Shown here: positions 32,401 through 43,200 of the stretch, one piece after another | Layout of the letters: every line of letters begins with the position of its first letter | Numbering within the stretch: the stretch's first letter is position 1 | Assembly (NCBI GenBank): GCA_020746995.1 | Contig: JAGPXD010000002.1 | Coordinates: 3,596,001-3,660,000, forward strand | Length of the DNA: 64,000 bases | Direction of reading: 5' to 3' | From: Plectosphaerella cucumerina | Lineage: Eukaryota > Ascomycota > Sordariomycetes > Glomerellales > Plectosphaerellaceae | Made by a program: the position numbers and the translations under genes | Notes under the pieces: model-generated | Told to the model about the DNA's origin: nothing | The model's database searches: none | What the model saw: only the letters and a program-made list of their open reading frames with translations

Positions 32401-33639
32401 CAGCTCACATTCAAGTGTGAGCTCGTGGAAGAAGCCGAAGAAGATGGATTCGAATCGTCGTACAGCATCGACATCGAATCTGGGACCAGTGGGGGGCAGC
32501 ATTCCGAGCCTGCGCATACCCTCTTCGTCTGGCACATCGAGGACGCGCTGGCGTCGGGGGATCCGCCGAGAAAAGCGCTCGTATGCTTCGTTCACAGACT
32601 CTTCATCGAAGCGGGGCACCAGGTCTTCCAAGTCGTCCGATGCATCCTCGTCCGCGTAGTCCGATGCCTCGTCGTCATCCTCGTCGACGTCATTTGGAAA
32701 ATAACCATCCAGATCGTAGTCATCATGGGCTAGTTCATCTTCAATCTGGCCCGACTGATCTTCGTGACTCGACTCGTATCCTGGCCACCTGCCTTCGTCG
32801 AACGTCAACTCATCAACGTAATCAGGATCATCATGACCCTCGCTGAGATCCTCTCTCTGTGCGGAACCCTCGCTGGCGTCATCCGACATGGCAGCATCGC
32901 CGTCGCGGTCCATGCGTGCATCGCCAGGAACGTTGACTTGCATGCCATCAGAGGCGTCCGTCGACTCATCCCAAATGGGAGGTGGATTCTGCACGTCCTC
33001 GATGGCCTCGACTGGCTCATCAGCCACATGAACGACTGGCCCGGTGGGGCTCGGGCTGAGCGAGGTTGGCTTTGTGGACTCAACGTCCGCCATATCCGTA
33101 TCATGAACGGCCTGTGTAAGGTCCTGTTCAGGCTCACTTTGGATGGCCACAATGTGGCCAAGTGGCATTTGGTGAAGGTCAACGGTGACCTGGGACAGCG
33201 CCTCTTGCGCGACTGGCTGAGTGGGCTCGATGCCTGCCAGGATCTCTTGTCCGTGGATGATCCCCTCACTAGATGAGCGATCCTGGGAGTCCTGAATGAC
33301 CTGGTGTGGGTCACGGACAGGCTGCTGTACAGAGGCCGAGAATAGGCTCTCCTGAGAGTCCGGGATGACCTGATCAGGGTCTCGGACAGGGCGCCGAATG
33401 GGCGCGGCAGCGGCGTCAGACTTGGTAGAGTCGTGAATGCCCGCGGGCTGGGCACCTGACGCAGTGTCATTATCAGGGTTGTCCGACTTGGGTACGGACT
33501 TGGACTTGGACTTAGACTTGGGCTTGGCCTTGGGCTTGGGCTTGGCCTCGGGCTTGACCTCGGGCTTGGGCATGGCTGCCACCCTGGCACTGCGGCGCAG
33601 CTGGCGCTGACCATCGGTGGCGCTGTTCTCGGACGCCAT
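29485..33639 (-). CDS. Large multi-zinc-module protein with cysteine-protease-like C-terminus
   Basis: An intronless 1384-residue protein I do not recognise. Residues 1-370 are disordered: Lys/Pro repeats after the start (KPKAKPKSKSKSKS), two copies of RDPxQVIxDSQ, then long Asp/Glu runs. About 370-650 is a compact unknown domain. From about 666 to 1135 there are six paired CxxC modules: CADC...CGKC, CHRC...CGTC, CCRC...CHYC, CWSC...CNRC, CWSC...CRRC and CLQC...CQPC. Spacing within a pair is about 17-40 residues, so each could bind one zinc like a GATA or treble-clef finger. The last 140 residues contain GLLCAIHAIRRS (Cys about 1248) and end in IWIYSNDE...GHWSGM (His about 1374), a Cys/His arrangement reminiscent of OTU-like or papain-fold peptidases; this is inference. 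The Met at 33639 is favoured over an upstream in-frame Met at 34032, whose extra sequence is not protein-like. Confidence 0.72.
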   Translation of the reverse strand: MASENSATDGQRQLRRSARVAAMPKPEVKPEAKPKPKAKPKSKSKSKSVPKSDNPDNDTASGAQPAGIHDSTKSDAAAAPIRRPVRDPDQVIPDSQESLFSASVQQPVRDPHQVIQDSQDRSSSEGIIHGQEILAGIEPTQPVAQEALSQVTVDLHQMPLGHIVAIQSEPEQDLTQAVHDTDMADVESTKPTSLSPSPTGPVVHVADEPVEAIEDVQNPPPIWDESTDASDGMQVNVPGDARMDRDGDAAMSDDASEGSAQREDLSEGHDDPDYVDELTFDEGRWPGYESSHEDQSGQIEDELAHDDYDLDGYFPNDVDEDDDEASDYADEDASDDLEDLVPRFDEESVNEAYERFSRRIPRRQRVLDVPDEEGMRRLGMLPPTGPRFDVDAVRRFESIFFGFFHELTLECELIGNSPHSFEYMQADVLELPVAFSVISWINVSVRERGERAVAEDLLQDVPNIVRSVLGRRHLTPWDLLDLPVLVPELQLVGTYVDIPLSQGMTDPASYVGSGTESNRGIVRRIRTHMRASRMSVPSGKDTSAHGMYLMKDGVSCNVRVLSLAAIKQSAKPKQGMLEGIFVAILNTFVKDVRETPTTGNLWSTKVAYDWVVQLRKKASAACGERFPDLASLSHGLNVMSPLRQGIRGSQMYGSGLPVPAVIERCADCGKDVPDIFQGNWQNISGQHIAKADRWTTAVTPGDVVGVICGKCWRDRIINSRLDDIERWRQHPDRTESELEADEYCHRCKMPRRINLDYTGRGKSLLCGTCGRVLRLARQLKRDPDEYFKRHRWINSGPTSAGPTKRSWSDRTEATASQKQADDYCCRCGKRRVKGHDSTWTNRGKRSTCHYCRKLVTMYATRKKVHWSQVLRKIWEDQKGVMFWGTEHGQEPDDFITQALRRTGPLPRRQLTRWNMLPKRSKSEEDAHEKCWSCGYPRDNMFTYQGRYSTCNRCIHRLDSMRKAEGSAASRMDVIKKYQAEGKTIPPPPTGHRAPRKRAPRTKSWEEADGTCWSCGAQRPIKATFGNFPLSGKDSLCRRCYDRAKKQKEAEDEEYLRVHGSPRRPSVTMKLWTRVIREAGRQDFRRRAGDPETPKKQAKAGVRSASEEAAHARCLQCGVLRKDRSLRNAGKNSMCQPCYRRMKIDRVDPKLAKIPQGLSKADRLAATNEIFDSARNEIRAEVAARAQEKLDEGQQDTACGTESSPVPTPADMAPPALVIPATTARTGQSGRPAWSPMNDFEPVRTSATGLLCAIHAIRRSITFQMPGVELPTVEDLQSLFARLQTQQATSANMAAYAPYADLLTNQDNLGLDQITWIFRTWARENGHNVRLGVVYPWQGSHLHYTPPLEEDDEAGEEASAIWIYSNDEGDVDGGMGHWSGMKPRN

Positions 33640-34458
33640 CTTGAATTGAGACGTGGAAATCGAGAACGGGGGAGTGTGTATAGTGCGTGTAAGTAGTACG
33701 CGAGTGTGTAATGGGGGTCGCGATAGGCGAAGATGCGGGTCGGAATGTGTCGATTCCGGGGTGGCGTGTAATGGTGAGGAGGGAGGGAGGCCAAGAGGCT
33801 GGGGCAACGGGTTGGCGCGTTTGGATTTTGCGGCCACAACTTGGGGCGAGCTCGAGTACGGAATTCTATTGGTCAGGACCGGTGGGTGGGTCACCCAGGT
33901 GCCTTCACGTGTTGTCCATTCGGCCTCAGGTGCCAGGTACACAATGTAGTGCCACGACCTGGGCAAGCGGCTACAAAATACGTCGCGCAACGGATTTCTA
34001 GACGAGCTTTGAGCCACGAATAACCACCTCAAGCAGACCGCCTGTTTCTTGAAACCAGATGGGGATGAAGAGTACAGGTAGTCTAACCAGCGTTCCTGGC
34101 ATCACACCCCTCGTCGCGTGGCGGGCCATCCCGCTATGGAGACCAGGACACATTTTACAAGGCATTAACTGAAACAGTGCTGTGTGGCCCCACTGGGGCT
34201 AAGCCAAATCGGGTAATTGACTAGGGTTTATTTGACCTGCGCACGGCTCATGAGGTCCCACTTTGATTGGCACAGGATGCGCTAAGCCAATTTAGTAATT
34301 ACTGATTGCGCGCACGCCCTCCCGCCCTCAAATTCTCCGAATCTTCACCCCTCCTAAGTTACCCTTTCCTTTCCTTCACCCATCAAACTCATCAACTCGG
34401 TTTTTTTTTAAAAACCTGTCAAAAGCCTCCATCTTCATTCGAGCACGCCTGCGCCAAC
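33640..34458. other. Divergent promoter region with duplicated GCTAAGCCAA motif
   Basis: An 819-bp stretch shared by the zinc-module gene (-) and the small gene (+). GCTAAGCCAA followed by (T/A)-rich TAATT occurs twice on the plus strand, near 34198 and 34281. The last 100 bases are C/T-rich, like a 5' leader. No gene is seen. Confidence 0.45.
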
Positions 34459-35151
34459 ATGACATCCAACTACAAGAAGCGCCGCCGCGACGACAGTCGC
34501 GACCGCGACCGTGGTCGCGACCGTGATGACCGCCCGTCTCACTACAAGTCCAAGGTATGTCACACAGTCTTGTCCATCATCTGTCTGTCTTCACAGCATT
34601 CTGACTTAGTCGTTTTTTAGGGGCCCAAGGACCGCTCGTCAAACAAGCAGAAGATGACCAAAGCCTTCTATGACGCCGTCATGTCTCTCCGCGCTGTATG
34701 TTTCCCACATGTCCACTTGTCCCTGTCGTGTCCTGTCTTGTCTAACACAACATAGTACCGAGAGGCTCGTGAGATCGCAGAGGAGAATCCGGACCGCAAT
34801 ATCGAGTACTTTCGCAAGTATCCTGGCATGTCCTGGGTCGGAGGAATCGACGACCTGTGTGACTGGTTTGAGCCCACCCCTGTCGCCCGCGACACCACTC
34901 AGGACAGTCGTCGTATGACTGTCGACACCAACATCACCACACGCCCTGCTCGTCAGGGTCGACACGACAGCTCCCGTGTTTCCTCGCGTGCTTCTGTCTA
35001 CTCCCGTGAGTCTTCGACTCCCGGCCGCACTGTCGAGGACAAGGAGGAGGACACCGATATTCAGGACCAAAACACCAAGGATACCACCAAGGACACGACT
35101 GAGACTTCTGATGATGAGGATTCGGATGAGGGAGGCCAGAAGGAGGACTAA
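34459..35151 (+). CDS. Small unknown protein with RD-rich head and acidic tail
   Basis: Predicted 188-residue protein of unknown function. Exons are 34459-34554, 34621-34695 and 34756-35151; all three join in frame. The first 32 residues are almost entirely Arg, Lys and Asp (RDRDRGRDRDDR), like the arginine/aspartate-rich tails of splicing-related proteins. A short central segment, YREAREIAEENPDRNIEYFR followed by KYPGMSWVGGIDDLCDWFEP (about 58-98), is the only part that looks folded and conserved. The tail is Ser/Thr/Asp/Glu-rich (DDEDSDEGG). No catalytic motif, signal peptide or membrane helix is present. It diverges from the zinc-module gene across 0.8 kb, so co-regulation is possible. Exon-intron structure and frame-keeping support a real gene. 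Confidence 0.65.
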
Positions 35152-36173
35152 ACTTGTTCTTTTGTTCACTAGACAGACATGAGGACCACTCTCTGACAAG
35201 CAATTGATTTCATCAAGACCACCACTTCTCTGCCAAGACAAGACTAACCTGAACGGAGGGCCCTGTCTTGTGACAAAACATGAATGCCGGGAACCTTCTC
35301 GACGGATTTCACAGGGGCCGACTCCGTGCCGCGCCCTGCAAGGCGGCCGGGTCATACGGGATACGGTGCCCGAGCTGTCCCAACCCGCAGGGCCCGATAT
35401 CGACCGACTGGGCACTGGGTTCAGCTGACCGGGACGAAGAGGTGCCCGGAGACGCCGGATGCTCGGTCAAGTGACCTGAGAGCGATGGCAGTAGCAGCCG
35501 GGTTTTGATGAGAAAATCATGGTCGAGACAGTTAAACCCCTGGCGATGAACGCCTCACGGCCCGGGGTGAAGCAGCCCTGGTTCGATGGGATCGTCGAGC
35601 GAAACCGAAGGAAAACACTGCAGACTCAAAAACAGAGGAAAATTGCCCCCCCAGTCGGACAAAACCTAGAACTCCATGTGGACGGGATGCTTGGCGGATG
35701 GAAGTGCCGGGACCCTGGGTTGGAGCCTGGAGCTTGTCTTGCCCTGACTCGAGCGCACCGAGGCAGACGGGGGGGTTTTAGCGGCCTTTGGGGCCTTTTA
35801 GCGCCGGGGCCCGAAGCTCCAGAGGCTGGAGCCACCTGTGGAGCGGGACCCTCGGGTGCAGGTGCTGTCCACCGTTACCGAAGGGAAGGGATGGATGTCC
35901 CCGCGCACCAATGACCTCATGGTTCTGCGTCCGGACGCGTCGATTCATTGGATTGAAAATGCAGAAGCTCACTGGCACGTTTTTCTCACCGGAATAGGCC
36001 GCCCGATCTCTGCCGAGCACTGCAATTGTACATAGGTCGACAGTCAGCACCCAGTCTGACTGTATTTCTCTTCTTCTCAGCTTTGTTCTAATCAGACGAA
36101 AAATACTTCCCCTCTCGACAAACATCGATCTCTTCGACCTCAATTGAACGCCGCACGCGCATGACCGCGCATA
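35152..36173. other. Intergenic region upstream of the glycosyltransferase gene
   Basis: A 1.0-kb stretch. G-rich with short local inverted repeats around 35760-35830 (GCCTTTGGGGCC type). Nothing in it looks coding. Its end holds an upstream ATG at 36161, described in the findings. Confidence 0.5.
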
Positions 36174-39128
36174 ATGTTTCGCACACGGTCGCGAGGCCTT
36201 GGCCAGATCGCCGTCGACGACTCGGATGCGGAGACGCTCACATCCGGTCAGGTTGCTAAGGACGGCCGATTCGAGGTCAACTTCCACGACAGTCCCCAAG
36301 CCTTGACGCGCTGGCTTCACCGCGTGGAAGCCAGCATTGGCAGGCCTCCAGAATGCCCTATTCTCTCGCGAACACAGACGCGCCGCGCCAGCACCGCCGT
36401 CTTCCTTGATGAGGCCACCGCCGCTGCATGTGCTGCCCAGGCGGCGGCTGACGACTCGGAAGCCGAGCCCGTCGTGACCTCTCCCCGACTCAACATCGCC
36501 ATCCACATCGTCGGATCGCGCGGCGACGTCCAGCCCTTCATCCCCATCGCCCAGCTACTGATGCGCGCGCCCTTCAACCACCGCGTCCGCGTCTGCACCC
36601 ACCCCATCTTCAAGGACTTTGTCGAGTCCAATGGCGTCGAGTTCTTCAGCATCGGCGGCGACCCCGAGGCTCTCATGGCCTACATGGTCAAGAACCCCGG
36701 TCTTCTGCCCAGTCTCGAGAGCGTCAAGGCCGGCGACATCGGCAAGCGCCGTGCCGAGATGTGGGAGATCATCAACAGCGCCTGGCGGAGCTGCATCGAG
36801 GCCGGCGACGGCATGGGTCCCCCTATCAAGGCAGCCCATGTCCAGGACCCCAGGGACCTATTCATTGCCGACGCCATCATCGCGAACCCGCCATCCATGG
36901 CGCATATCCACTGCGCCGAGAAGCTCGGTGTCGCCCTGCACATGGTTTTCACCATGCCCTGGTCACCGACACAAAAGTTTCACCACCCCTTGGCTGCCAT
37001 GAACTACGGCAAGGCCGATGCCAGCACCGCCAACTACCTCAGCTTCGCTATGATGGAGCTGTTGACATGGCAAGGGTGAGTTTTTAGATGCCTTCCTGAC
37101 GATCATGTCCCCCTGATGATCAGGTCCTCTTGATGATCGTCCCCCCCTGATGATCATACAAAGCTAACAGATGCAGCCTCGGCGACCTCATCAACAAGTT
37201 CCGCAGACAAACTTTGCACCTCGATCCTATTAGTTCCATGTGGGGGTTCGTGTTCCATCTTTGTCTTCTATGATACCGGGACTCTAACCATAAGACATAC
37301 AGATATCAGCTTCTCCCGCGCCTGCGCGTTCCCTACTCCTACCTCTGGTCGCAATCACTCATCCCCCGCCCCGCCGACTGGGGTGAACACATCGATATCA
37401 CCGGCTTCTCCTTCCTACCGCAGGCCGACTCATACACCCCACCGGCCGACCTCGCCGCCTTCCTCGAAGCAGGCCCGCCACCAGTCTACATCGGCTTCGG
37501 CTCCATCGTCGTCGACGACCCCGCAGCCCTGACCGACCTCATCTTCAACGCCATTAGGATCGCCGGCGTCCGCGTCATCCTCTCCAAGGGCTGGGGCGGC
37601 ATGGGCGGCGACAAAGTCCCCGAGGGCGTCCACCTCGTCGGCAACTGCCCTCACGACTGGCTCTTCCGCCGCGTGTCGGCCGTCGTCCACCACGGAGGCG
37701 CCGGCACAACAGCCGCCGGAATTGCCGCCGGTCGTCCCACCGTCGTCGTCCCCTTCTTCGGTGATCAGCTGTTCTGGGGCCAGATGATCGCCCGCGCGGG
37801 CGCCGGTCCGGACCCCGTCCCGTACAAGCACATGACCGCCGAGAAGCTGGCCGAGAGCATCCTTTTCGCCCTGCGGCCCGAGGTTACCGCTGCCGTCCAA
37901 GACATGGCGCAACAGATCGCCCAGGAGGACGGCGCCGGCGACACGGCGCGCGCCATTCAGGAACGTCTCGATCTCGACTCCCTTCGCTGCGAGCTGTGCC
38001 CCGATCGCGTCGCCAACTGGAAGCACAAAAAGACAGGTGCCCGCCTCAGCGGCTTCGCCGTTAGCTGTCTCGTCGACGCGGGCGTTATGAAGCCTAATGA
38101 GGTCAAGATGCTGCGCCACAAGCACTGGTACGTCGACGAGGGAGCAGAACACCCCGTCATCGGTGCCGTAGCTGCAGTGACAGGCTACTTCACCGCCATA
38201 GGCGTTGCGACTACCGACTGGACCGACCGCCTGAAGCAGCGGCCGTCTGACGCCCAGTTTCCCAAGGACGATGCCTCCTCCGAGTCAACGCGCGTGGCAG
38301 CAACGGAGAAGACGGTGGGCAACAGCAGCCCCGTCACCCCGAGCGGACAGCAGGGCCACCTGGCCCACGTCGTTCCTGAACAAAACCTCACAGCAGCCGA
38401 GATGGAGACCATTGCGCGCAAGATGGCCAACAAGTCGCTTCGCAGCACCGACCCAGCCCACCACCAGCCCATCCAGCCCACGTGCTACGAGCGCGGAAAG
38501 ACGGCGTGGAAGAGCCGCGAAACGGGTCGCCATGGGCGTGTCATGTACGCGACGCGGGCTACAGGTCGTTACGCCACCGACGTTGCGACGGCGTCCCTGA
38601 AAGCCCCAGTCGCCTTCTTCTACAACGTCGCCAACGGTTTCCACAACTACCCCTCATATGGCTTCGCCGGCCGCGAGGTCCGCCGCCGCGATGAGATCAC
38701 CGGCTTCGGCAGCGGTGTGCGCACAGCTGGCAAGGAGTTCGTGCTGGGCTTTTACGATGCGTTTTCCGGTCTGGGCATCAAGCCGTACCTGGGAGCGAAG
38801 GAGGAAGGCGCCAAGGGCCTGAGCAAGGGCGTGTACGCGGGTCTGCGGGATTTCTTGAATAACCTGGGCGCTGGTAAGTTCTCTCTCTTGCTCCTTGTAA
38901 GGATTCAAACTAACATGCGCAGCAACTTTTGGTCTCACCGGCTACACGCTCAAGGGTATCGAGAAGGAGTGTTCGAGACGACACCTCACCAACCTCAAGG
39001 CCGAGATTGTCCTTATCCGTCTGCGGCAGGGCATTGAGAACTTCCGCAAGTCCGATCCGGAGACGAGGCTGGTCGTTATCAAGAGGTGGGCGATTCTGCA
39101 GGAGGAGATCTCCAGGGAGAAGAAGTGA
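36174..39128 (+). CDS. UDP-glucose:sterol glucosyltransferase-like GT1/GT28 enzyme
   Basis: Predicted 915-residue glycosyltransferase. Exons are 36174-37075, 37177-37245, 37303-38873 and 38923-39128. The N-terminal GT28 domain starts near residue 107 with NIAIHIVGSRGDVQPFIPIA, the classic sterol-glucosyltransferase block, followed by RVCTHPIFKDFVESNGVEFF. The C-terminal UDP-sugar pocket has YIGFGSIVVDDP and HHGGAGTTAAGIAAGRPTVV at about 453-472, then PFFGDQLFWGQMIARAGAGP. Both donor and acceptor halves are complete, so it should be active. Unlike Atg26 there is no GRAM or PH region upstream. Instead a C-terminal extension of about 350 residues follows, with a conserved-looking GFHNYPSYGFAGREVRRRDE stretch, as in the short sterol-GT-like family of filamentous fungi. 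Sterol as acceptor is by family only. Confidence 0.88.
37076..37176 (+). repeat. Intron 1 of the glycosyltransferase with internal TGATGATC repeats
   Basis: This 101-bp intron contains CCCTGATGATCA, CTTGATGATCG and CCCTGATGATCA in tandem at about 37111-37160, i.e. three near-copies of a TGATGATC unit in a row. Donor is GTGAGT and acceptor GCAG. Confidence 0.7.
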
Positions 39129-39558
39129 GGGGCTGTCTTTGGTTTCATTTGTTCATTTGGGTGGGATATATCCATGGAGGTTTTAGCGGGCTTGGGTTCG
39201 ATGGCGTTCAGGATGAGAGGCTGGATACGGGATGCCTCGAGCGGTGGGATTTAGAAGCAATACCCATACCTGGAACTGGATAATTTTAAAGTAAACAATC
39301 ATCACCTTGAAGACAACTGTCGCAATCGGGCATGGATTGAATACGTGTAACGCGACACTTTATCAGGTCTTCATGTCGTAATCAGCATCATCGTGTCCAA
39401 ACCAGCGAGGCAAATAATCTGAGCCTTTCCAACCGGAAGGCGGGCACTTCCGACCGGTGGTTTGTAGAACCCTTGGTTACATTTAGCATACATGTTTGCA
39501 CTCTCCTGCAATCTTCCCCACGATCCACTGGGATAACCCAGTGTGTTAGCGTTCCGCT
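39129..39558. other. Intergenic region before tRNA-Asp
   Basis: A 430-bp stretch: 3' flank of the glycosyltransferase gene, then the 5' flank of tRNA-Asp. No further feature. Confidence 0.5.
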
Positions 39559-39630
39559 TCTCCGATCGTATAGTGGCTAGTATGCCAGCTTGTCACGCTG
39601 GAGACCGGGGTTCAATTCCCCGTCGGAGAG
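39559..39630 (+). tRNA. tRNA-Asp (GUC)
   Basis: A 72-nt cloverleaf without intron. The acceptor stem TCTCCGA pairs with TCGGAGA, with discriminator G. The D-arm contains AGTGGCTAGT. The anticodon stem CCAGC/GCTGG closes the loop TTGTCAC, giving anticodon GTC (Asp). The T-arm is CGGGG-TTCAATT-CCCCG. The A-box-like and B-box (GGTTCAATTCC) promoters are internal. A T6 run right after the gene is the Pol III terminator. Identical in sequence to the copy at 47891-47962. Confidence 0.97.
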
Positions 39631-40290
39631 TATTTTTTGACTTTTGGCATGGGCCGATAACGGATGGTGTCATTGTCGAGCACCCTGCCTCGCCCTTCGA
39701 TTTGTATCTGCGTCGCTTTCCCGGTCATATTCTTGGAGAAGTATCACCATGCACGCTACACCGGGGCAAGCCATCCTGTCTCAAGCTTCTAGTTGATTCC
39801 TGGCGACGTGCTACCACAAGACGTCCCGCCAGCTACACCTCCCGCGCCCGCAAGAAACTCTCGCAGCTTTTTTTCGTACCACAGGCTTGAACAATGGGAT
39901 TCAATTCTCCCTGAAGTTCTTTAACTCTGGTTGAAAGGATGTTGGAGACGTAAAAGGCATTGCTCAAAATAGCCGACTACATGTTGCCCCTGTCGTGTCG
40001 CTGGCCCCGTCAATCCAACTTGGTGACAGCTTGGTCTTGAAGTTCAGTACGAGTTTCTTGCTAGCCGTGATGTTCAATAGGAGCAGTTCGGGTCGACAAC
40101 GTCCTCTCTCGGCTCATCATCACGAAGGCACCGCTTACAGCTCTAGCTAACCCGGTTGTTTATTTTTCCCTTGCTAGCTGGCAGATCTTCTGCGTCTACT
40201 CTTGACATGTTTGCCCATATCCGGGCCCTTCACCTTCCAGACTTCCCAGTCTTCCAGGAATTCTCTGCTGCTCTGCCTGACTTGTCCGCT
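39631..40290. other. Intergenic region downstream of tRNA-Asp
   Basis: A 660-bp stretch between the tRNA and the 3' end of the large secreted-protein gene. It begins with the Pol III T-run. No coding region or repeat is supported. Confidence 0.5.
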
Positions 40291-43200
40291 TCAGACATCA
40301 GGCTCCGAAAGGCCGTCGCAGTCCGAATGGTCGGGGTACATCTGGCAGAGGCCGTTCTCTCCCCAGAGGCGCACATCGATGTTGCACTTCCTCCTGCTCG
40401 ACTATGAGAGAACGCATGTCAGTATTCATCATGTCAACGAATGGTGCCTGGGCACTCTCTGGAAGCGACTTACTCTGTAGCCGTTGCCCTCGTTATCCTC
40501 GGGGCTGTCCTCGGAGGGACTGTCGGAGGTATCCCACTCCTGATTGAGCCAGAGGATTTTGATGCGGAAGTTCTTCAGCTGAACGTTGTTCCACCTGTCG
40601 GTCCTCGGGTTGACCTCGATAGAGAAACGGACGCCTCCGGCGAGGGGCACGCTGTCATCGCTCCTGTCCTCTGGCTTGAAAACCATCTTGGTACCATCCC
40701 AAGGGAGCTTGTCATAGTTGCTGACGACGAATCTTCCGGCGTGGATGTTGTTGTTCTTCTCATCCGCAAAGGCGCTCCGACCCTTCTGGAAGACCATGGT
40801 ATCAGTGTACAGCTCGTACTTCTCGATATCCTTCGGGACAATGGCGATCATGTCAAAGAAGTATTTGACCGTACCAGTGTTGGTGGGACCAACTTGGTAG
40901 GTGGTGGTCTTCGTCGGGGTCTGAGGCTCCGTGGTCGGGGACTCCGTGGTTGTGGACTCCGCGGTCGAAGTGGCTGAGGTCGTGGGGAGGGGATCCCAAG
41001 GCCTATCCGTGAACCAGATAGTCGTGTATGGACCTGTTTTGGTCGAAGAGGTCGTGTCGATCTCGGAGCTTGTCATGATCTCTGATGTCTCCGGAACACT
41101 GCTCGTCTCCGTAGCACTGCCAGTCTCAACACCGCTACCGGTGCCTGAAGCGCCGGAGGTCGGGTCTTCTGAGCTGCTGGAAGCCTCTGTGGTGGTTGCC
41201 TCCGTTGTTGTTGTCAAGGTCTGGGTGCCAGTTGTCCAGGTGGGCATCTCGCAGACAAAGTCGCTTGAGGCGTCGATGAAGTCCGTCGGAACAGCGGTGC
41301 CAGTCTCCCAGTCCTTGACAGTCCTCGTGGGCGTCGCGGTCGCGGTCGTGCGCTCTGCCCTGGCACCAAGAGCAAGGGCAGTTCCAGTGGTTTCGTTCTC
41401 AGACTCAGAGTCGTCGGAGTCGTCGTCGGAGTCCTCGTCGGATTCGGACTCTTCGGACTCTTCAGACTCTTCAGACTCTTCGGACTCGGACTCGTCTTCA
41501 GATTCTTCGGACGAGGATTCTTCAGTCTGCGTAGGCTGAGGCTCGTCAGGCTGGGGAATCTCGTTCTCTGTTCCTGGGATACCTGCATCACTATGTTAGC
41601 CATCTTGTGGAAACTTTTGTTGTCATAAGGAGATACTTACACCAAGCCCTTTGGTGGATCATCTCGTTACCCCATCGAATGCGGAGGCCGCGGGACGGCA
41701 TGTAAGTATTGGTGTTCGGCAGCCTCACCGGCGTCCGAGGCGCGTAATGCCAGCTGAGCATTCCCTGGTATCTAGGCGCAGGATCGGGCCAGTGCGCACG
41801 ACTCTTGGGATAAGTCATGATCCTGACGGTATGCGGGTGAATCCGCAGGGCAGTCGCGAGATGGCTCCGAAGCTGTTGGACCGACCGGGCGTAGTACGGA
41901 ACGTTGCTGTTCAGCCTCCACGGACCGCCTCTGGATGAGTGAGGGGTGACGATCCACACGTCGATCCAGTTGCGGAAGTTGATCAGTTCATCTTGAAGCT
42001 CGTTGATGCCCTGATAGTGAGAAGCCGGCACGGTGGATGTGGCCTCGGTGTCTTCGCCGCTCATGATCCAATCAAGAACATACTTCTGGAAGGCACTCTG
42101 CTGCATCATGCCTTGAGGCCAACTTTGGCGGTTGATGCCCATGGTAAAGTTGGGCTCCTCCCAGAAATGCGTTGTGTAGATACCATTGTTGGTCGCGATG
42201 ATGACGGATGTGCAACCCCACATGGGACCTGTGCCGCCGCCAGCTCCCCATTCTCCAAAGGGAAAGAACTCGGCGCTGGTGTAGCCTCTTCCAGCCCTGG
42301 AGCCGTCGGAGCGACGCCATTGAATAGAGCGGAGGGCCGAGGCACAGCCTGCAATGGCTTCACGCATCTTTTTCCACCATTGGTCTGCGCCGCCAGGCCA
42401 GGAAATGGGCTGAGAGAATTCGTCCTGGAAGATGTTTTCGTTGTTCGGGTCGATTTGTCTTCCTTTGAGGGTTGGAGGTTCGCCAGAGAGACTTGGATCC
42501 ATGTCGTTACATCCACAGAACTCGGGGGTGCAGATCATGTCCGCGTCGACAGGACAAGTCAGAGCCTTGGGGATGGTGATGGCGTTGGTCGGGACCGGGA
42601 TTGACGTTTCGACTCCCGTGATGGCAATAGTTTGCTGACGACCCCTGATGGCAGCCATGGGAGCAGCAGGCGGGTTGACGTTGGGAGGGCACCAGACATG
42701 AGAGAAGAGGATCTCGTTCTGGAAGCGGACTCGAAGGACTCGCGAGTTGATCCAAGTATCCTGACCCCATTCAACGGGCGTGGCGGGCGCGTATTGCCAG
42801 GTCACCATGCCATGAGGCATGGCGCGGCCCTGGGGGTGAATTCCCTTTTCATAGGTGTATTGGGTTACCTGGTCCTCAACGACGCCGAGGAGGGAAGCCA
42901 GGTGAACGCCGAGCCTGTAAACCCTCTCCGGGAACCATGCATCGCCCATCTCGACCCTGGAGGGGGTGATGATGCGGACGTAAAGGAACTCGTTGTTGTT
43001 GACAAGGTACCTTCGGAGGTCGTTGATGCCCCTGTAGAGCTTCTGTGTAGAGCCGCGGCGCACGAGCTCGCCGTCGGCAAGGAAGTCCAGAACCTGGCGC
43101 CTGAATTCGCGATCTGAGTTTGTCTGGGGCCACTTGTGAATATTCTCACGGAGGGTAAAGTTGGGCTCCTCCCAGTGGTGAGAAGTCCAGATGCCCTTGT

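Noticed and set aside
33640..34032. N-terminal extension of the zinc-module protein
   Set aside because: The added 131 residues resemble translated promoter sequence; the Met at 33639 begins a coherent disordered region.
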